Source: Halopseudomonas pelagia CL-AP6 (lineage in GTDB: Bacteria; Pseudomonadota; Gammaproteobacteria; Pseudomonadales; Pseudomonadaceae). From it: 64,000 bases of DNA. Shown here one piece after another: positions 19,064 through 29,961 of the stretch (the first letter of the stretch is position 1; each line of letters begins with the position of its first letter). The stretch spans positions 124,001 through 188,000 of the forward strand of contig NZ_AROI01000004.1 in NCBI RefSeq assembly GCF_000410875.1, given 5' to 3'. The position numbers and the translations under genes were made by a program. The notes under the pieces are model-generated. The model searched no databases. It worked only from the letters and a program-made list of their open reading frames with translations, and was not told the origin of the DNA.

Positions 19064-19876
19064 TCAGTAGCCGGTTGCGCCAGGGTCCGGCAGAAAACGA
19101 CCCTCGGCAAGCCGGGAGACTGCGGTTTCAACATGTCCGTCGTCGAACAAACGTAACCAGCGGTAACCCGGTGCCCGCTCATCGGTGGCGAAGTTCTCAC
19201 TGTGGGCAGCGAACTGTACACAGGTCGAGGGCGAGGCTAACAGCCTTAAACCAGCGCGCTGCTGATCAAAATGCTGATGAATATGCCCCCAGAGCACCAA
19301 CCTGACCCGCTGATCAGCCTCGAGCCGGCCGAGCAAATCAGGCGCGTTCAGCAAGCCCAGCGGATCCATCCAACCGCAACCTATCGGTACCGGATGGTGG
19401 TGCAGGCATACCATCACAAATCGCTCACCCGCCCCCTCCAGCGCCCGGTCAAGGACCGCCAGCTCGGTAGCGCCAAGATGGCCGGCCACAGCGCCGGGGA
19501 TATTGGAGTTCAGCAGTACGATACGCCAGCGTCCGAGATCAACCCATTCGCGACTCAAGCCCGATTCCGCGCCCAACTGCTGCATTAACTCGGCGTTGTC
19601 ATGATTACCGGCAATCCAGTGGCACGGAGCAGGCAAGCGCTGCATGGCGTTCATAAAGCGCTGGTAAGCCGCCTCGCTGCCATCCTGGGCAATATCACCC
19701 GTGGCCAGCACCAAGTCCATCGTTGGCTGCTCATCCAGCACCAGATCAATGACCGCTTGCAGGCTCTCATGCGTGTCCAGGCCCAGTAGATCGGCGCCCG
19801 GATCAGCATAGAGGTGGCTGTCGGTCAGTTGCAATACACAGACATGATCTGCTCGCGTTGTTACCGGTGATAGCAT
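19064..19876 (-). CDS. cpdA: 3',5'-cyclic-AMP phosphodiesterase CpdA
   Basis: 270 residues with all metallophosphoesterase motifs: QLTDSHLY, ATGDIAQDGS, AGNHDN, CLHHHP and WGHIHQHFD. Class III phosphodiesterase that hydrolyses cAMP and so tunes Vfr/CRP-dependent genes; in P. aeruginosa CpdA opposes Vfr-controlled virulence expression. AGGTG sits five bases before the ATG. It lies downstream of the DUF1249 gene and nudF on the same strand, an arrangement shared with E. coli (nudF-yqiB-cpdA). Confidence 0.94.
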   Translation of the reverse strand: MLSPVTTRADHVCVLQLTDSHLYADPGADLLGLDTHESLQAVIDLVLDEQPTMDLVLATGDIAQDGSEAAYQRFMNAMQRLPAPCHWIAGNHDNAELMQQLGAESGLSREWVDLGRWRIVLLNSNIPGAVAGHLGATELAVLDRALEGAGERFVMVCLHHHPVPIGCGWMDPLGLLNAPDLLGRLEADQRVRLVLWGHIHQHFDQQRAGLRLLASPSTCVQFAAHSENFATDERAPGYRWLRLFDDGHVETAVSRLAEGRFLPDPGATGY

Positions 19877-19986
19877 CGATCACCTGCTCCTGGTCACTTT
19901 TTTTGAGTTCTATAATGGCAACTGGATAGCAGAGAATCCAGCGACTGCATCACAACGCCCGCACGCAAAGGGTGTGCACGATAATA

Positions 19987-20442
19987 TCAGCGCTGGATAA
20001 TAACAGGATGAGCACTCTGACCATACCGCTGGCAATAACCCAGCCATTCGCCAAGGAACTGATTGAGCTGAAATTTCTCGTCCGGTTGGAGCATCTGTTC
20101 GTTGGGGTAGGGGTAAACGCCACGAAAACGCCGGCGATTGTAGGCCGCCACCACCTCGGCCATGCCAGCGTCGTGATACAGGCGCACTTCCATGCTGGGC
20201 GGTGACAGCCACTGGTGTTCGCGCTGATAGATCAACTGCAGGGTTGACGTGTAGCGACAGCGCTCCAACACCTTCATTTGCAACACCTGCTGCTGACCGT
20301 CCTGCGCCTCGACATGTACCTGGTGTTCACTGTGGTCGTGCATGCCTGGCATCAACTTGAGTAGCCGCCAATAATTGGTCTCGCACACCGCCTGCAGGCT
20401 GACCAGGTCGACCCGGTAGCGCGGCTTGCGTTTAACCATCAT
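19987..20442 (-). CDS. DUF1249 family protein (YqiB-like)
   Basis: 151 residues, MMVKRKPRYRVDLVSLQAVCETNYWRLLKLMPG... typical of the DUF1249/YqiB family, function unknown. Start at 20442 overlaps the nudF stop by four bases (ATGA), giving translational coupling; the second ATG at 20439 is an alternative. The nudF-yqiB-cpdA order is widely conserved in gammaproteobacteria, which suggests a link to nucleotide-sugar or cAMP metabolism but does not show one. Confidence 0.88.
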   Translation of the reverse strand: MMVKRKPRYRVDLVSLQAVCETNYWRLLKLMPGMHDHSEHQVHVEAQDGQQQVLQMKVLERCRYTSTLQLIYQREHQWLSPPSMEVRLYHDAGMAEVVAAYNRRRFRGVYPYPNEQMLQPDEKFQLNQFLGEWLGYCQRYGQSAHPVIIQR

Positions 20443-21056
20443 GGCTGCGCTCCAGCCTCGGCCTGCAGGCGCTCGGCGTTCATCGCCAACCACTGCAGCG
20501 CAATAATGCTGGCAGCATTATTTATGACTCCCTGCTGCATGGCGTCGATGGCCTCCAGCCTAGACCAGCAACTGACGCGAATATCCTCGCCCTCCTCCTG
20601 CAGCCCATGAATACCGCCTGCGCTACGACTGTCTACCAGTGCGCAATACAGATGTACTTGCTCGTCACTACCACCGGGAGAGGGGAAATACCGGGTGATC
20701 GGCAGCAGCTCCCGAAGCGTCAGGTCAGCTTCTTCCTGCGCCTCGCGATGGGCCACTTCTTCGGGCGACTCATCCTTGTCGATCAGTCCGGCGACCAGCT
20801 CCAGCAGCCAGGGTCGCTCGCTTTTCTCCAGCGCGCCGATACGCACCTGCTCAATCAAAACCACCTGATCTTGCCAGGGGTCATAGGGCAGAACACACAC
20901 GGCATCAGGACGCACAAACAACTCGCGGCGCAACTCTGGCCCCCAGCCACCATTGAACAGCCGATGACGCAACGTCAGCACATCCACCCGGTAAAAGCCC
21001 TTGAATCCGGGCTCCCGGTGGATAATCTCAACGTCGTTGCGGGAAAAAATGGTCAA
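20439..21056 (-). CDS. nudF: ADP-ribose pyrophosphatase NudF
   Basis: 205 residues. Nudix hydrolase that splits ADP-ribose into AMP and ribose 5-phosphate. The Nudix box GLIDKDESPEEVAHREAQEEADL-type segment has every conserved acid and the REuxEE core, but the closing glycine is replaced by aspartate. The only fitting start is a TTG at 21056 with GGGG about nine bases upstream. First gene of the nudF-DUF1249-cpdA set. It shares strand with thiC, which ends 101 bases downstream of... the nudF start side, so thiC transcripts would read toward nudF. Confidence 0.92.
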   Translation of the reverse strand: MTIFSRNDVEIIHREPGFKGFYRVDVLTLRHRLFNGGWGPELRRELFVRPDAVCVLPYDPWQDQVVLIEQVRIGALEKSERPWLLELVAGLIDKDESPEEVAHREAQEEADLTLRELLPITRYFPSPGGSDEQVHLYCALVDSRSAGGIHGLQEEGEDIRVSCWSRLEAIDAMQQGVINNAASIIALQWLAMNAERLQAEAGAQP

Positions 21057-21157
21057 ATTACGCTGCCCCTGAAGATGTCCGAGTCGGCTTAGAATATTGA
21101 ACCCAGCCCTTAAACTCGCACACCTACCTGGAACTCGGCAAGAGCCCCGACAAGACT

Positions 21158-23211
<2,054 letters not shown>

Positions 23212-23381
23212 AAGATGAGTTGCCAGCTTAATGCCCGCACAGGCCGGCTGCAAGCCTGCACTACAAGCGCGACAGCACAACGAAACACTTTGTTCCCATG
23301 CACGCCCCAAGCATTGCTTGACCGCCAGCGTGCTAGTCCTTAGCCTTGGCTGATTATTCCATTCATGCGAAGGATCACTGC
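23212..23381. other. Intergenic region between the thiC riboswitch and tolC
   Basis: With the riboswitch and thiC leader this makes a 340-base stretch without genes (23042-23381). It must carry the divergent thiC and tolC promoters. I see no convincing -10/-35 pair or operator by eye. Confidence 0.5.
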
Positions 23382-24833
23382 ATGCTGCGCCCCCTGTTTG
23401 TTGCCCTTATGCTGGCTGGTTTGTCCAGTCAGGCGCTGGCCAAGACCGACCTGCTTACCGTCTATCAGGAATCGCTGGCCAACAGTGCTGACCTGGCTGC
23501 GGCCCAATCCGATGCCCTGGCTCGCCAAGAGGTGCTGCCGCAGACCCGTGCCCTGTTGCTGCCCAACATAGCGCTTGGCGCCGGCGTGGCACGTGAGGAG
23601 GTCGATGTGGACGGCGCAGGCAGCGACTCCTACACCACAGACTATTACCAAGCCAGCCTTACCCAGCCGCTGTTTCGCGCTGATCGCTGGTTTAACTATC
23701 AAGCGGCCAAGTCCTTGAGTGCCCAGGCGCAGATTGAATTTTCCGCTACGCAGCAGGCGCTCATCCTTGAAGTCGCCGAAGCCTATTTCAACGTACTGCG
23801 GGCATCGGACAATCTAGCCACCGCCCGCGCTGAAGAGGACGCGTTCGAGCGTCAATTGGATCAGGCGCGTGAACGTTTTGATGTCGGGCTATCCGCTCGT
23901 ACTGACGTGCTGGAAGCCCTTGCCGGCTTTGACAGCTCCCGCGCCGCGCGCCTGACAGCGCAGACCAACCTGACGGTCAGCTACCAGGCATTGACCCGGC
24001 TAACTAATCGCGACTACGACGAGCTGATGGGCATGAGTCATGACCTGCCAATCCTGCCGCCGACGCCCAACGACCTGCAACAATGGGTGAATACCGCGGC
24101 AGCTCAGAATTTGAACTTGCAGGCCACGCGGCTCGCAATTACCAGCGCATCCGACACCCTGCGCAGCAGCCGCTCCGCCTACGCGCCATCGGTCGATGCC
24201 TTTGTGCGCTACAACAACAGTGGCGGCGGAGCTAACCTTGGTAGCACGGGCGGTGTAGGGACTGGTCAACAGGGTAACGGCGACACTGAGCTGACCAGCT
24301 TCGGCGTCGAGCTGACCATGCCGCTGTATACCGGCGGGGCGACCAGTTCCGGCATTCGTGAATCCGGCCACCGGCTCACCCAGGCTGAGCACAATAGTGA
24401 AGCGCAACTGCGGCGGGTAGTCGAGAGCACCCGGAATCTGTATCGCACGGTGACGTCCAGCGTCGAAGAAGTAGAAGCCCGGCGGCAGGCTATCATCTCC
24501 GGCAAAGCGGCACTGGATGCCACTCAGACCGGATATGAAGTAGGTACACGTAACGTCGTCGATGTACTGGAAGCCCAGCGCAACCTGTTCCGCGCCGTCC
24601 GCGATTACAACACCGTGCGCTATAACTACATTATCGACAACCTGAGTCTCAAGCAGTCTGCAGGCACGCTGAGCCCAGAAGATCTGGTCGATCTGTCGCG
24701 CTGGCTGAACCCTGATTACGACCCTGATCGCGACTTCATACCGCCCTTCACCGAAGAAGAAGCCCAGCGCATGTCACTGGGTCGCCAGGCGCCAGCAACC
24801 GAAGAAGGCAGCAGAATGCGCAGCTCCTTCTAA
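23382..24833 (+). CDS. tolC: TolC family outer-membrane efflux channel
   Basis: 483 residues from the ATG behind AGGA. Signal peptide at 1-20 (LRPLFVALMLAGLSSQALA, cleavage near ALAK). Two OEP repeats follow with the typical ends YQAAKSLSAQAQIEFSA, RFDVGLSARTDVLEAL and YEVGTRNVVDVLEAQRNLF; the trimer forms an outer-membrane barrel and periplasmic tunnel for type I secretion and RND pumps. It matches PA4974 in position. A Gly/Asn/Ser-rich loop near 290-315 is probably an extracellular or periplasmic loop. A strong terminator follows. Confidence 0.94.
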   Translation: MLRPLFVALMLAGLSSQALAKTDLLTVYQESLANSADLAAAQSDALARQEVLPQTRALLLPNIALGAGVAREEVDVDGAGSDSYTTDYYQASLTQPLFRADRWFNYQAAKSLSAQAQIEFSATQQALILEVAEAYFNVLRASDNLATARAEEDAFERQLDQARERFDVGLSARTDVLEALAGFDSSRAARLTAQTNLTVSYQALTRLTNRDYDELMGMSHDLPILPPTPNDLQQWVNTAAAQNLNLQATRLAITSASDTLRSSRSAYAPSVDAFVRYNNSGGGANLGSTGGVGTGQQGNGDTELTSFGVELTMPLYTGGATSSGIRESGHRLTQAEHNSEAQLRRVVESTRNLYRTVTSSVEEVEARRQAIISGKAALDATQTGYEVGTRNVVDVLEAQRNLFRAVRDYNTVRYNYIIDNLSLKQSAGTLSPEDLVDLSRWLNPDYDPDRDFIPPFTEEEAQRMSLGRQAPATEEGSRMRSSF

Positions 24834-24851
24834 GCTGCGGCGTACACAAGT

Positions 24852-24884
24852 AAAAAAACACCGGGTGACGCCCGGTGTTTTTTT
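24852..24884. terminator. Bidirectional rho-independent terminator between tolC and waaA
   Basis: Stem CACCGGG / CCCGGTG extended by A7 and T7 runs on the two sides, loop TGACG. It serves the convergent tolC (plus) and waaA (minus) transcripts. Confidence 0.9.
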
Positions 24885-24889
24885 GTCTT

Positions 24890-26149
24890 CTATTTGAGCC
24901 GCTGGGCAATACCCTTCAGCAATCGCTCAAGCGCACCTTGATTATCCTGCACCACCCCCTGCCCGGCCGCACCGGCCCGACGCGCCGCTTCAGGCTGCTC
25001 CAGCCACTCGCTCACTGCGGCAGCCAGGGTTTTGGCATCGCGCACTTGACGCAGCGCGCCTGCACCTTCCAGTAGCTCGCTGATTTCAGCAAAATTATAG
25101 CGATGCGGGCCAGAGATGATCGGCAAGCCCAGCGCGGCAGGTTCAAGGTAATTGTGGCCGCCGTGGGCCGCCAGCGTGCCACCAATAAAGGCGACGTCGG
25201 CGCAGCCATACAGCATCATCAATTCGCCCATGCTGTCGCCGAGAAAGACCTGATCGGTCGCAGCCGGAGTAGCTTCGGAGCTGCGTCTTACCATCGGCAT
25301 GCCCGCCGTTTCGATCAGCTCAGCGACATCGTCAAAACGCTCGGGATGGCGCGGCACCAGAATCAGCAATGCCTCGGGATGGGCCGCCAGCACCTCGCGG
25401 TGGGCCGCCAGGACCTGTTCATCCTCACCCGCGTGGGTACTGGCAGCAATCCACACCGGCCGCTGCCCCCAAGTGGCCCGCAACGCGGCTGCCTGCTGCA
25501 CAATTTCAGGCTCAGGCTGCAAATCAAATTTGATACTGCCGGTCACCTGCATGGCGTCCGGGCTGACACCCAAGCGCTCGAATCGCATGGCTTCGGCCTG
25601 GGTTTGCACCGCCACCCAGTCCAGCGCGGCAAACATCGGCTCGACCAGCCAACTGATACGCCGATAGCCCCGCGCGGAGCGCTCGGACAACCGGGCATTG
25701 GCGAGCACCAGGGGTATCCCTTGGTCCTTGGCCTCGCGCACCATGTTCGGCCACAGCTCGGTTTCCATAATGATGCCGATATGCGGCCGCAGACGCTTGA
25801 TAAAGCGCCGCTGTAACCAGGGCAGGTCATAGGGCAGGTAGGCGTGCCCCACCTGATCGCCAAACAGTTTGCGGATCTGCTCTGAGCCGGTGGGCGTCAT
25901 GCAGGTTATGGTCAACGGCAAGTGTGGGTAGCTGCGCAGCAGCTGGCGGACCAATGGCGCTGCGGCAATGCTTTCGCCAACAGACACGGCATGCACCCAG
26001 ATCCCGCCTGGACGCACATCGCCACCCAGGGCAAAACGTTCATGCCAACGCTTTCTGTAGGCCGGCGCTTTGCGCGCACGGTAGAGCAGACGCAACAAGA
26101 TCAGCGGCATACACAGGGTAAAGATGAGACTGTAGAGCGTGCGCGACAT
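24890..26149 (-). CDS. waaA: 3-deoxy-D-manno-octulosonic acid (Kdo) transferase WaaA
   Basis: 419 residues from the ATG behind GAGGAG. GT30 family enzyme at the inner membrane that adds Kdo residues to lipid IVA, the first core step. N-terminal membrane anchor LYSLIFTLCMPLILLRLLY, then the Kdo-transferase motifs GGIWVHAVSVGE, CMTPTGSEQI, IIMETELWPNM and the C-terminal FIGGTLAAHGGHNYLEPAALGLPIISGPH. Not in one operon with the other LPS genes, which lie 6 kb further on. Confidence 0.96.
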   Translation of the reverse strand: MSRTLYSLIFTLCMPLILLRLLYRARKAPAYRKRWHERFALGGDVRPGGIWVHAVSVGESIAAAPLVRQLLRSYPHLPLTITCMTPTGSEQIRKLFGDQVGHAYLPYDLPWLQRRFIKRLRPHIGIIMETELWPNMVREAKDQGIPLVLANARLSERSARGYRRISWLVEPMFAALDWVAVQTQAEAMRFERLGVSPDAMQVTGSIKFDLQPEPEIVQQAAALRATWGQRPVWIAASTHAGEDEQVLAAHREVLAAHPEALLILVPRHPERFDDVAELIETAGMPMVRRSSEATPAATDQVFLGDSMGELMMLYGCADVAFIGGTLAAHGGHNYLEPAALGLPIISGPHRYNFAEISELLEGAGALRQVRDAKTLAAAVSEWLEQPEAARRAGAAGQGVVQDNQGALERLLKGIAQRLK

Positions 26150-26229
26150 GAGTGCTCCTCGGAAGGCTGACAAGACAGGGTTTACAAGGCAACGGCACCC
26201 TGGCGGGGTGCGACTCATAGTAGCAGATG

Positions 26230-26258
26230 TGACCCGAAGCACCGGCAGTGTCTATACT
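26230..26258 (+). promoter_or_regulatory. Candidate promoter for the FAD oxidoreductase gene
   Basis: TATACT at 26253-26258 with TGACCC at 26230-26235, 17-base spacing, 31 bases before the ATG at 26290. The -10 is good and the -35 weak. Confidence 0.4.
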
Positions 26259-26289
26259 AGGACTCTTTTCAGCAAAAGCACCGGAGCTT

Positions 26290-27465
26290 ATGAGTACAAC
26301 CCTGGAAACCGATATCTGTATCCTCGGCGGCGGCATCGCCGGCCTATGGCTGAATGCACGCCTGCGGGGCATGGGTTACAGCACCCTGCTGATTGAGCGT
26401 GGCGCCTTGGGCGGAGGCCAGAGCGGCAAGTCGCAGGGTATTATTCACGGCGGCACCAAATACGCACTGCACGGCAAATTGACCCAGGCGGCCGAAGCCA
26501 TTTCAGCCATGCCCGAGCGCTGGCGTGCTTGCCTGCAAGGCGATGGTGAACTGGATTTGCGCGGCGCACGGGTTCTTTCCGAACACCATTACTTGTGGTC
26601 CCCCGGCAGCCTGATCAGCAATCTCGCCGGTTTTTTTGCCAGCAAGGCGCTGCGCGGCCGAGTGGATGCGGTCAAGGGCAGTGAGTTGCCTGCGGTCTTC
26701 GCCAACCCAGCCTTCAAGGGTAAGGTCTATCGGTTGGCCGAGTTGGTCATGGATGTGCCTGATGTCGTGCGGCGCTTGAGCGAGCTGGCAGGCGATAGCC
26801 TGGTGGCTGACAGCGCGCCGCATGTCGAGCGCCGCGAGGACGGCAGCGTCGACAGTATTCGCATCAATGGCCGCAGAATCAAAGCACAGCGCTACATACT
26901 GACCGCCGGCGAAGGCAATGAGGGTCTATTACAGGATTGGGGCGTAACTCAGCCCGCCATGCAGCGCAGGCCGCTGCAAATGGTGCTGGTCAAGGGCGAA
27001 GCATTACCGCCGCTGTACGCCCACTGCCTGGGCAACAGCCCCAAACCGCGCATGACGGTGACCACCCACCCCTGCGCCGATGGCCAGTGGTGCTGGTACC
27101 TGGGTGGCGAGCTGGCCGAACAGGGTGTCAACCTGGCACCGGATGCACTGGTGCGTCGCGCCCAACAGGAACTGTCCGAGCTTCTACCTTGGATAGACCT
27201 GCAGCAGTGTCACTGGACCACGCTGCCGGTCAATCGGGCCGAGCCGGCGCAAAGCGGCGCAGCCAGACCGGACACGGCTTATTTGCAGGCAGTACAAAAT
27301 GTGCTGGTCAGTTGGCCAACCAAGCTGGCGTTAGCACCTGACCTCAGCGATCAGGCAATTGCTGCGCTGCAGCAGCAGGGCATCAAGCCTGGTTTGTCAG
27401 ATGACTACAGCGCATTGCCGAGGCCGCCCGTGGCCTTGCCGGTATGGGATATCTGCTTCCAATGA
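26290..27465 (+). CDS. FAD-dependent oxidoreductase (DAO/GlpA-like)
   Basis: 391 residues from the ATG behind GGAG. The dinucleotide-binding motif CILGGGIAGLWLNARLRGMGYSTLLIE is at about 10-36, with a second FAD/substrate region GQSGKSQGIIHGGTKYALHG typical of the DAO fold of amine or glycerol-3-phosphate oxidising enzymes. Substrate unknown. Its stop overlaps the next start (ATGA), so it is coupled to the aldo/keto reductase; the pair matches PA4991-PA4992 as I recall. Confidence 0.8.
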   Translation: MSTTLETDICILGGGIAGLWLNARLRGMGYSTLLIERGALGGGQSGKSQGIIHGGTKYALHGKLTQAAEAISAMPERWRACLQGDGELDLRGARVLSEHHYLWSPGSLISNLAGFFASKALRGRVDAVKGSELPAVFANPAFKGKVYRLAELVMDVPDVVRRLSELAGDSLVADSAPHVERREDGSVDSIRINGRRIKAQRYILTAGEGNEGLLQDWGVTQPAMQRRPLQMVLVKGEALPPLYAHCLGNSPKPRMTVTTHPCADGQWCWYLGGELAEQGVNLAPDALVRRAQQELSELLPWIDLQQCHWTTLPVNRAEPAQSGAARPDTAYLQAVQNVLVSWPTKLALAPDLSDQAIAALQQQGIKPGLSDDYSALPRPPVALPVWDICFQ

Positions 27466-28262
27466 ACACCCTGCACAGCCACTACCGGCCCCTCGGTGAC
27501 AGCGGACTGATGGTTTCACCGCTGGGCCTGGGGACCGTCAAGCTAGGACGTAATCAAGGGGTAAAATATCCGCAGCAATTCGATCTGCCGGATGATCAGC
27601 ACGCGCTTGAGTTGCTCGCGCTGGCGCAAGACCTGGGGATCAATCTGATCGATACCGCGCCCGCCTACGGCACCAGCGAGGAGCGCCTGGGCACCCTACT
27701 GGCCGGGCAACGACAGAAATGGGTTATCTGCAGCAAGGTAGGCGAAGAATTCGAGCACGGCCAGTCACGTTTTGATTTCAGCGCCAGCCATACCCGCTAT
27801 TCTGTAGAGCGGTCGCTAACGCGGCTCGCCACAGACTACTTGGATCTGGTGCTGGTGCACTCTGACGGCCATGATCTGGACGTATTAAGCAGCGAGGTCT
27901 ACCCCACGCTTGCGCAACTCAAGCAGGACGGGTTGATTCGCGCCTTTGGCTTTTCCGGCAAGACCGTCGAAGGCGGCATTGCGGCATTGCAGACCGGCGA
28001 CTGCGCGATGGTCACCTACAACCTGCAAGACCAGCGTGAGCGCCCGGTGCTGGACTTCGCCCTGTCACACAACAAGGGCATTCTGATTAAAAAAGCTCTT
28101 GCCAGCGGACACCTTTGCCTTCAGGGTAACGACCCGGCGCAAAAGAGCCTGGAACTGGTCTTCGCCCACCCCGCGGTGGCCTCCGCCATTATCGGCACCA
28201 TAAACCCCCGGCATCTGCAGCAGAATGTCGCCAGCGCCCTCAAGGTGCTGGACAGTTTATAA
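27462..28262 (+). CDS. Aldo/keto reductase family protein
   Basis: 266 residues. The fold marks are visible: INLIDTAPAYGTSEERLG with catalytic Asp and Tyr, VICSKVGEEF with the Lys, and the DYLDLVLVHSDG strand with the His. The NADPH-site end IKKALASG and ASAIIGTINPRHLQQN also fits. Substrate unknown. It overlaps the preceding oxidoreductase by four bases and is followed after 16 bases by a hypothetical gene, so the three form an operon. Confidence 0.86.
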   Translation: MNTLHSHYRPLGDSGLMVSPLGLGTVKLGRNQGVKYPQQFDLPDDQHALELLALAQDLGINLIDTAPAYGTSEERLGTLLAGQRQKWVICSKVGEEFEHGQSRFDFSASHTRYSVERSLTRLATDYLDLVLVHSDGHDLDVLSSEVYPTLAQLKQDGLIRAFGFSGKTVEGGIAALQTGDCAMVTYNLQDQRERPVLDFALSHNKGILIKKALASGHLCLQGNDPAQKSLELVFAHPAVASAIIGTINPRHLQQNVASALKVLDSL

Positions 28263-28278
28263 AACCAGAGGGAAGTGC

Positions 28279-29154
28279 ATGTCGCGCATTATTGCCCGAA
28301 AGAACCCGGTCACTTTCAAGACCCAGGCGATTCACGTTAAAGCCAGCCCTGAAGTCCTGTGCTACACCCCTATAGGCAACCCCTTGGGCTTCGCCGAAAT
28401 GCAGGACTTGCGTCAACCCGTATCGGTGTCCGACCCCGCGTCGTTCGAGCTGACTGTCGCCAATATGGGTGTATCTGTCGACTTGAGCCTGAGCTGGCAG
28501 GGTCGAGATTTCCGTGTATTGATCCGTCAGGATCGCACCGAGCAGGAAGATAATGTACTCAAGCTGATTTCCGGCTATGTGCCTGCGCATGAACTGCGCG
28601 TCCCCTTGCTGACGGTAATGACCGAAATTGCCGAAGAGCTACTGCTGGAAAGCAATAGAGGATGGCTGCAAGGCCGCTACATGGAGACCTGGCTGCCCAC
28701 CCCCTATTCCGCCAACCTGCCACTAAGTAAGCGGCATGCCTATCAGCTCACATCACACCGCGGTGCTGCGCACCCGGTATTGTGCCGGGAGTTGCACCTG
28801 ATAGAACGCCCGCGCGCCTACGTCCACCTGCCGACCAATTCCCTGCAGCTGGTGTACTCCATGCAATTACAATTGCCGGAGAACTGCCCTGGGCTGACCA
28901 TGCTGCATGCTGATGAGCATATGGATACAGAAAAGAATCAGTTGTTGGTCGAAATGAATTACCAGCGCCCGGAGATTTTCCTGGCGGAAATGAGTGAAGG
29001 CGTCGCCACCGGCAAACTGTTCAGCCTGGAGCAAGGCGAGTTGGTACCGCGCAGACCAAAGAATATTTGGCTTAGCGAAGCCTTGGCCAAGCAAACCGGC
29101 TGGGTAATCGAAGAGCCGCGCAGTCAATGGCCGGAAGGTCTAGCCCGCCTGTAA
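28279..29154 (+). CDS. Conserved hypothetical protein (PA4993 position)
   Basis: 291 residues from the ATG behind AGAGGGAAG, no signal peptide, no membrane segment and no motif that I recognise. Mixed alpha/beta composition. It follows the aldo/keto reductase by 16 bases, the same arrangement as in P. aeruginosa, so it is probably a pseudomonad-specific partner of that operon. No function is assigned. Confidence 0.75.
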   Translation: MSRIIARKNPVTFKTQAIHVKASPEVLCYTPIGNPLGFAEMQDLRQPVSVSDPASFELTVANMGVSVDLSLSWQGRDFRVLIRQDRTEQEDNVLKLISGYVPAHELRVPLLTVMTEIAEELLLESNRGWLQGRYMETWLPTPYSANLPLSKRHAYQLTSHRGAAHPVLCRELHLIERPRAYVHLPTNSLQLVYSMQLQLPENCPGLTMLHADEHMDTEKNQLLVEMNYQRPEIFLAEMSEGVATGKLFSLEQGELVPRRPKNIWLSEALAKQTGWVIEEPRSQWPEGLARL

Positions 29155-29183
29155 CAGCCCAGCATCGGGCTTGCATCGCATCT

Positions 29184-29232
29184 GTTCAGCTCTGGTTCAG
29201 CGAGCGTACAGGCTTGGTTCAGCCAGGTTCAG
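29184..29232 (+). promoter_or_regulatory. Tandem PhoP-box-like half-sites upstream of oprH
   Basis: GTTCAG occurs at 29184, 29195, 29217 and 29227, with a one-mismatch copy GTACAG at 29206. The spacing is 11, 11, 11 and 10 bases, that is one helical turn each. PhoP binds direct repeats of about six bases separated by five, so these are likely autoregulatory PhoP sites for oprH-phoPQ. No clear -10 was picked out. Confidence 0.7.
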
Positions 29233-29277
29233 GCAAGATGTTCTCCGTGTTCACAAGACATCCCTACGGAGAAATAC

Positions 29278-29883
29278 ATGAAAAACACCCTGAAAATACT
29301 TGCTGCCGGCACAACCCTTGCGTTCGCCAGCGTATCAGCTCACGCCGCTGACAACTTTGTAGGGCTGACGTGGGGCGAAACCAGCAACAACGTACAGCGC
29401 TCCGGAAGCCTGAAACAAAATCTGCCCAACCAGAACTTCGACCGCGTGATTGACGACAGCAGCACTTGGGGGATCCGTGCAGGCCAGAAGACTGATGCAG
29501 GTCGCTACTACGCTACCTACGAAAACCAGTCCGGCACATCAGGCCCGTTCAAGCTGCGCCAGCAGAATCTGCTCGGCAGCTATGACGCCTTCGTTCCGAT
29601 CGCCGAAAGAACCAATCTGTTTGTCGGCGGCACTTTGGGCCTGATCAAGCTTGAGCAAGAGTCTACCGGCTTCAGCCGCGACAGCGACATCGGCTACGCT
29701 GCCGGCGTACAAGCTGGCCTGCTGCATCAAGTGGCGAATACCAATGCTTCCGTTGAAGGCGGCTACCGCTATCTGCGCAGCAATGCCAGCACAGATCTGA
29801 ACCCGCGCGGCGGCAGCAATCTGGGCTCGCTTGATCTGAAGAGCAGCGAACAGTTCTATATTGGCGTGAACTACAACTTCTAA
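29278..29883 (+). CDS. oprH: Outer-membrane protein OprH
   Basis: 201 residues from the ATG behind GGAG. Signal peptide at 1-23 (ending SAHA) and a mature part opening ADNFVGLTWGETSNN, almost identical to P. aeruginosa OprH; it ends in the aromatic beta-barrel signature NYNF. OprH is an eight-stranded barrel that binds LPS phosphates and stabilises the outer membrane when Mg2+ is scarce. It leads the oprH-phoP-phoQ operon and is preceded by the PhoP-like half-site array. Confidence 0.92.
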   Translation: MKNTLKILAAGTTLAFASVSAHAADNFVGLTWGETSNNVQRSGSLKQNLPNQNFDRVIDDSSTWGIRAGQKTDAGRYYATYENQSGTSGPFKLRQQNLLGSYDAFVPIAERTNLFVGGTLGLIKLEQESTGFSRDSDIGYAAGVQAGLLHQVANTNASVEGGYRYLRSNASTDLNPRGGSNLGSLDLKSSEQFYIGVNYNF

Positions 29884-29894
29884 CCCGTATAATG

Positions 29895-29922
29895 AAACCT
29901 GCCTGAATCATCAGGCAGGTTT
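29895..29922 (+). terminator. Hairpin between oprH and phoP (attenuating terminator)
   Basis: AAACCTGCCTGA and TCAGGCAGGTTT pair perfectly over 12 bases around an ATCA loop, 11 bases after the oprH stop, with a short T-run. It would reduce phoPQ transcription relative to oprH while allowing readthrough. Confidence 0.75.
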
Positions 29923-29961
29923 TCATGCGTTGGCCGCAGGCCAAACTTCACGGGGGACCAT

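Noticed and set aside
23382..24833. Type I secretion operon around tolC
   Set aside because: No ABC exporter or membrane-fusion gene lies beside it; tolC is flanked by thiC and waaA.
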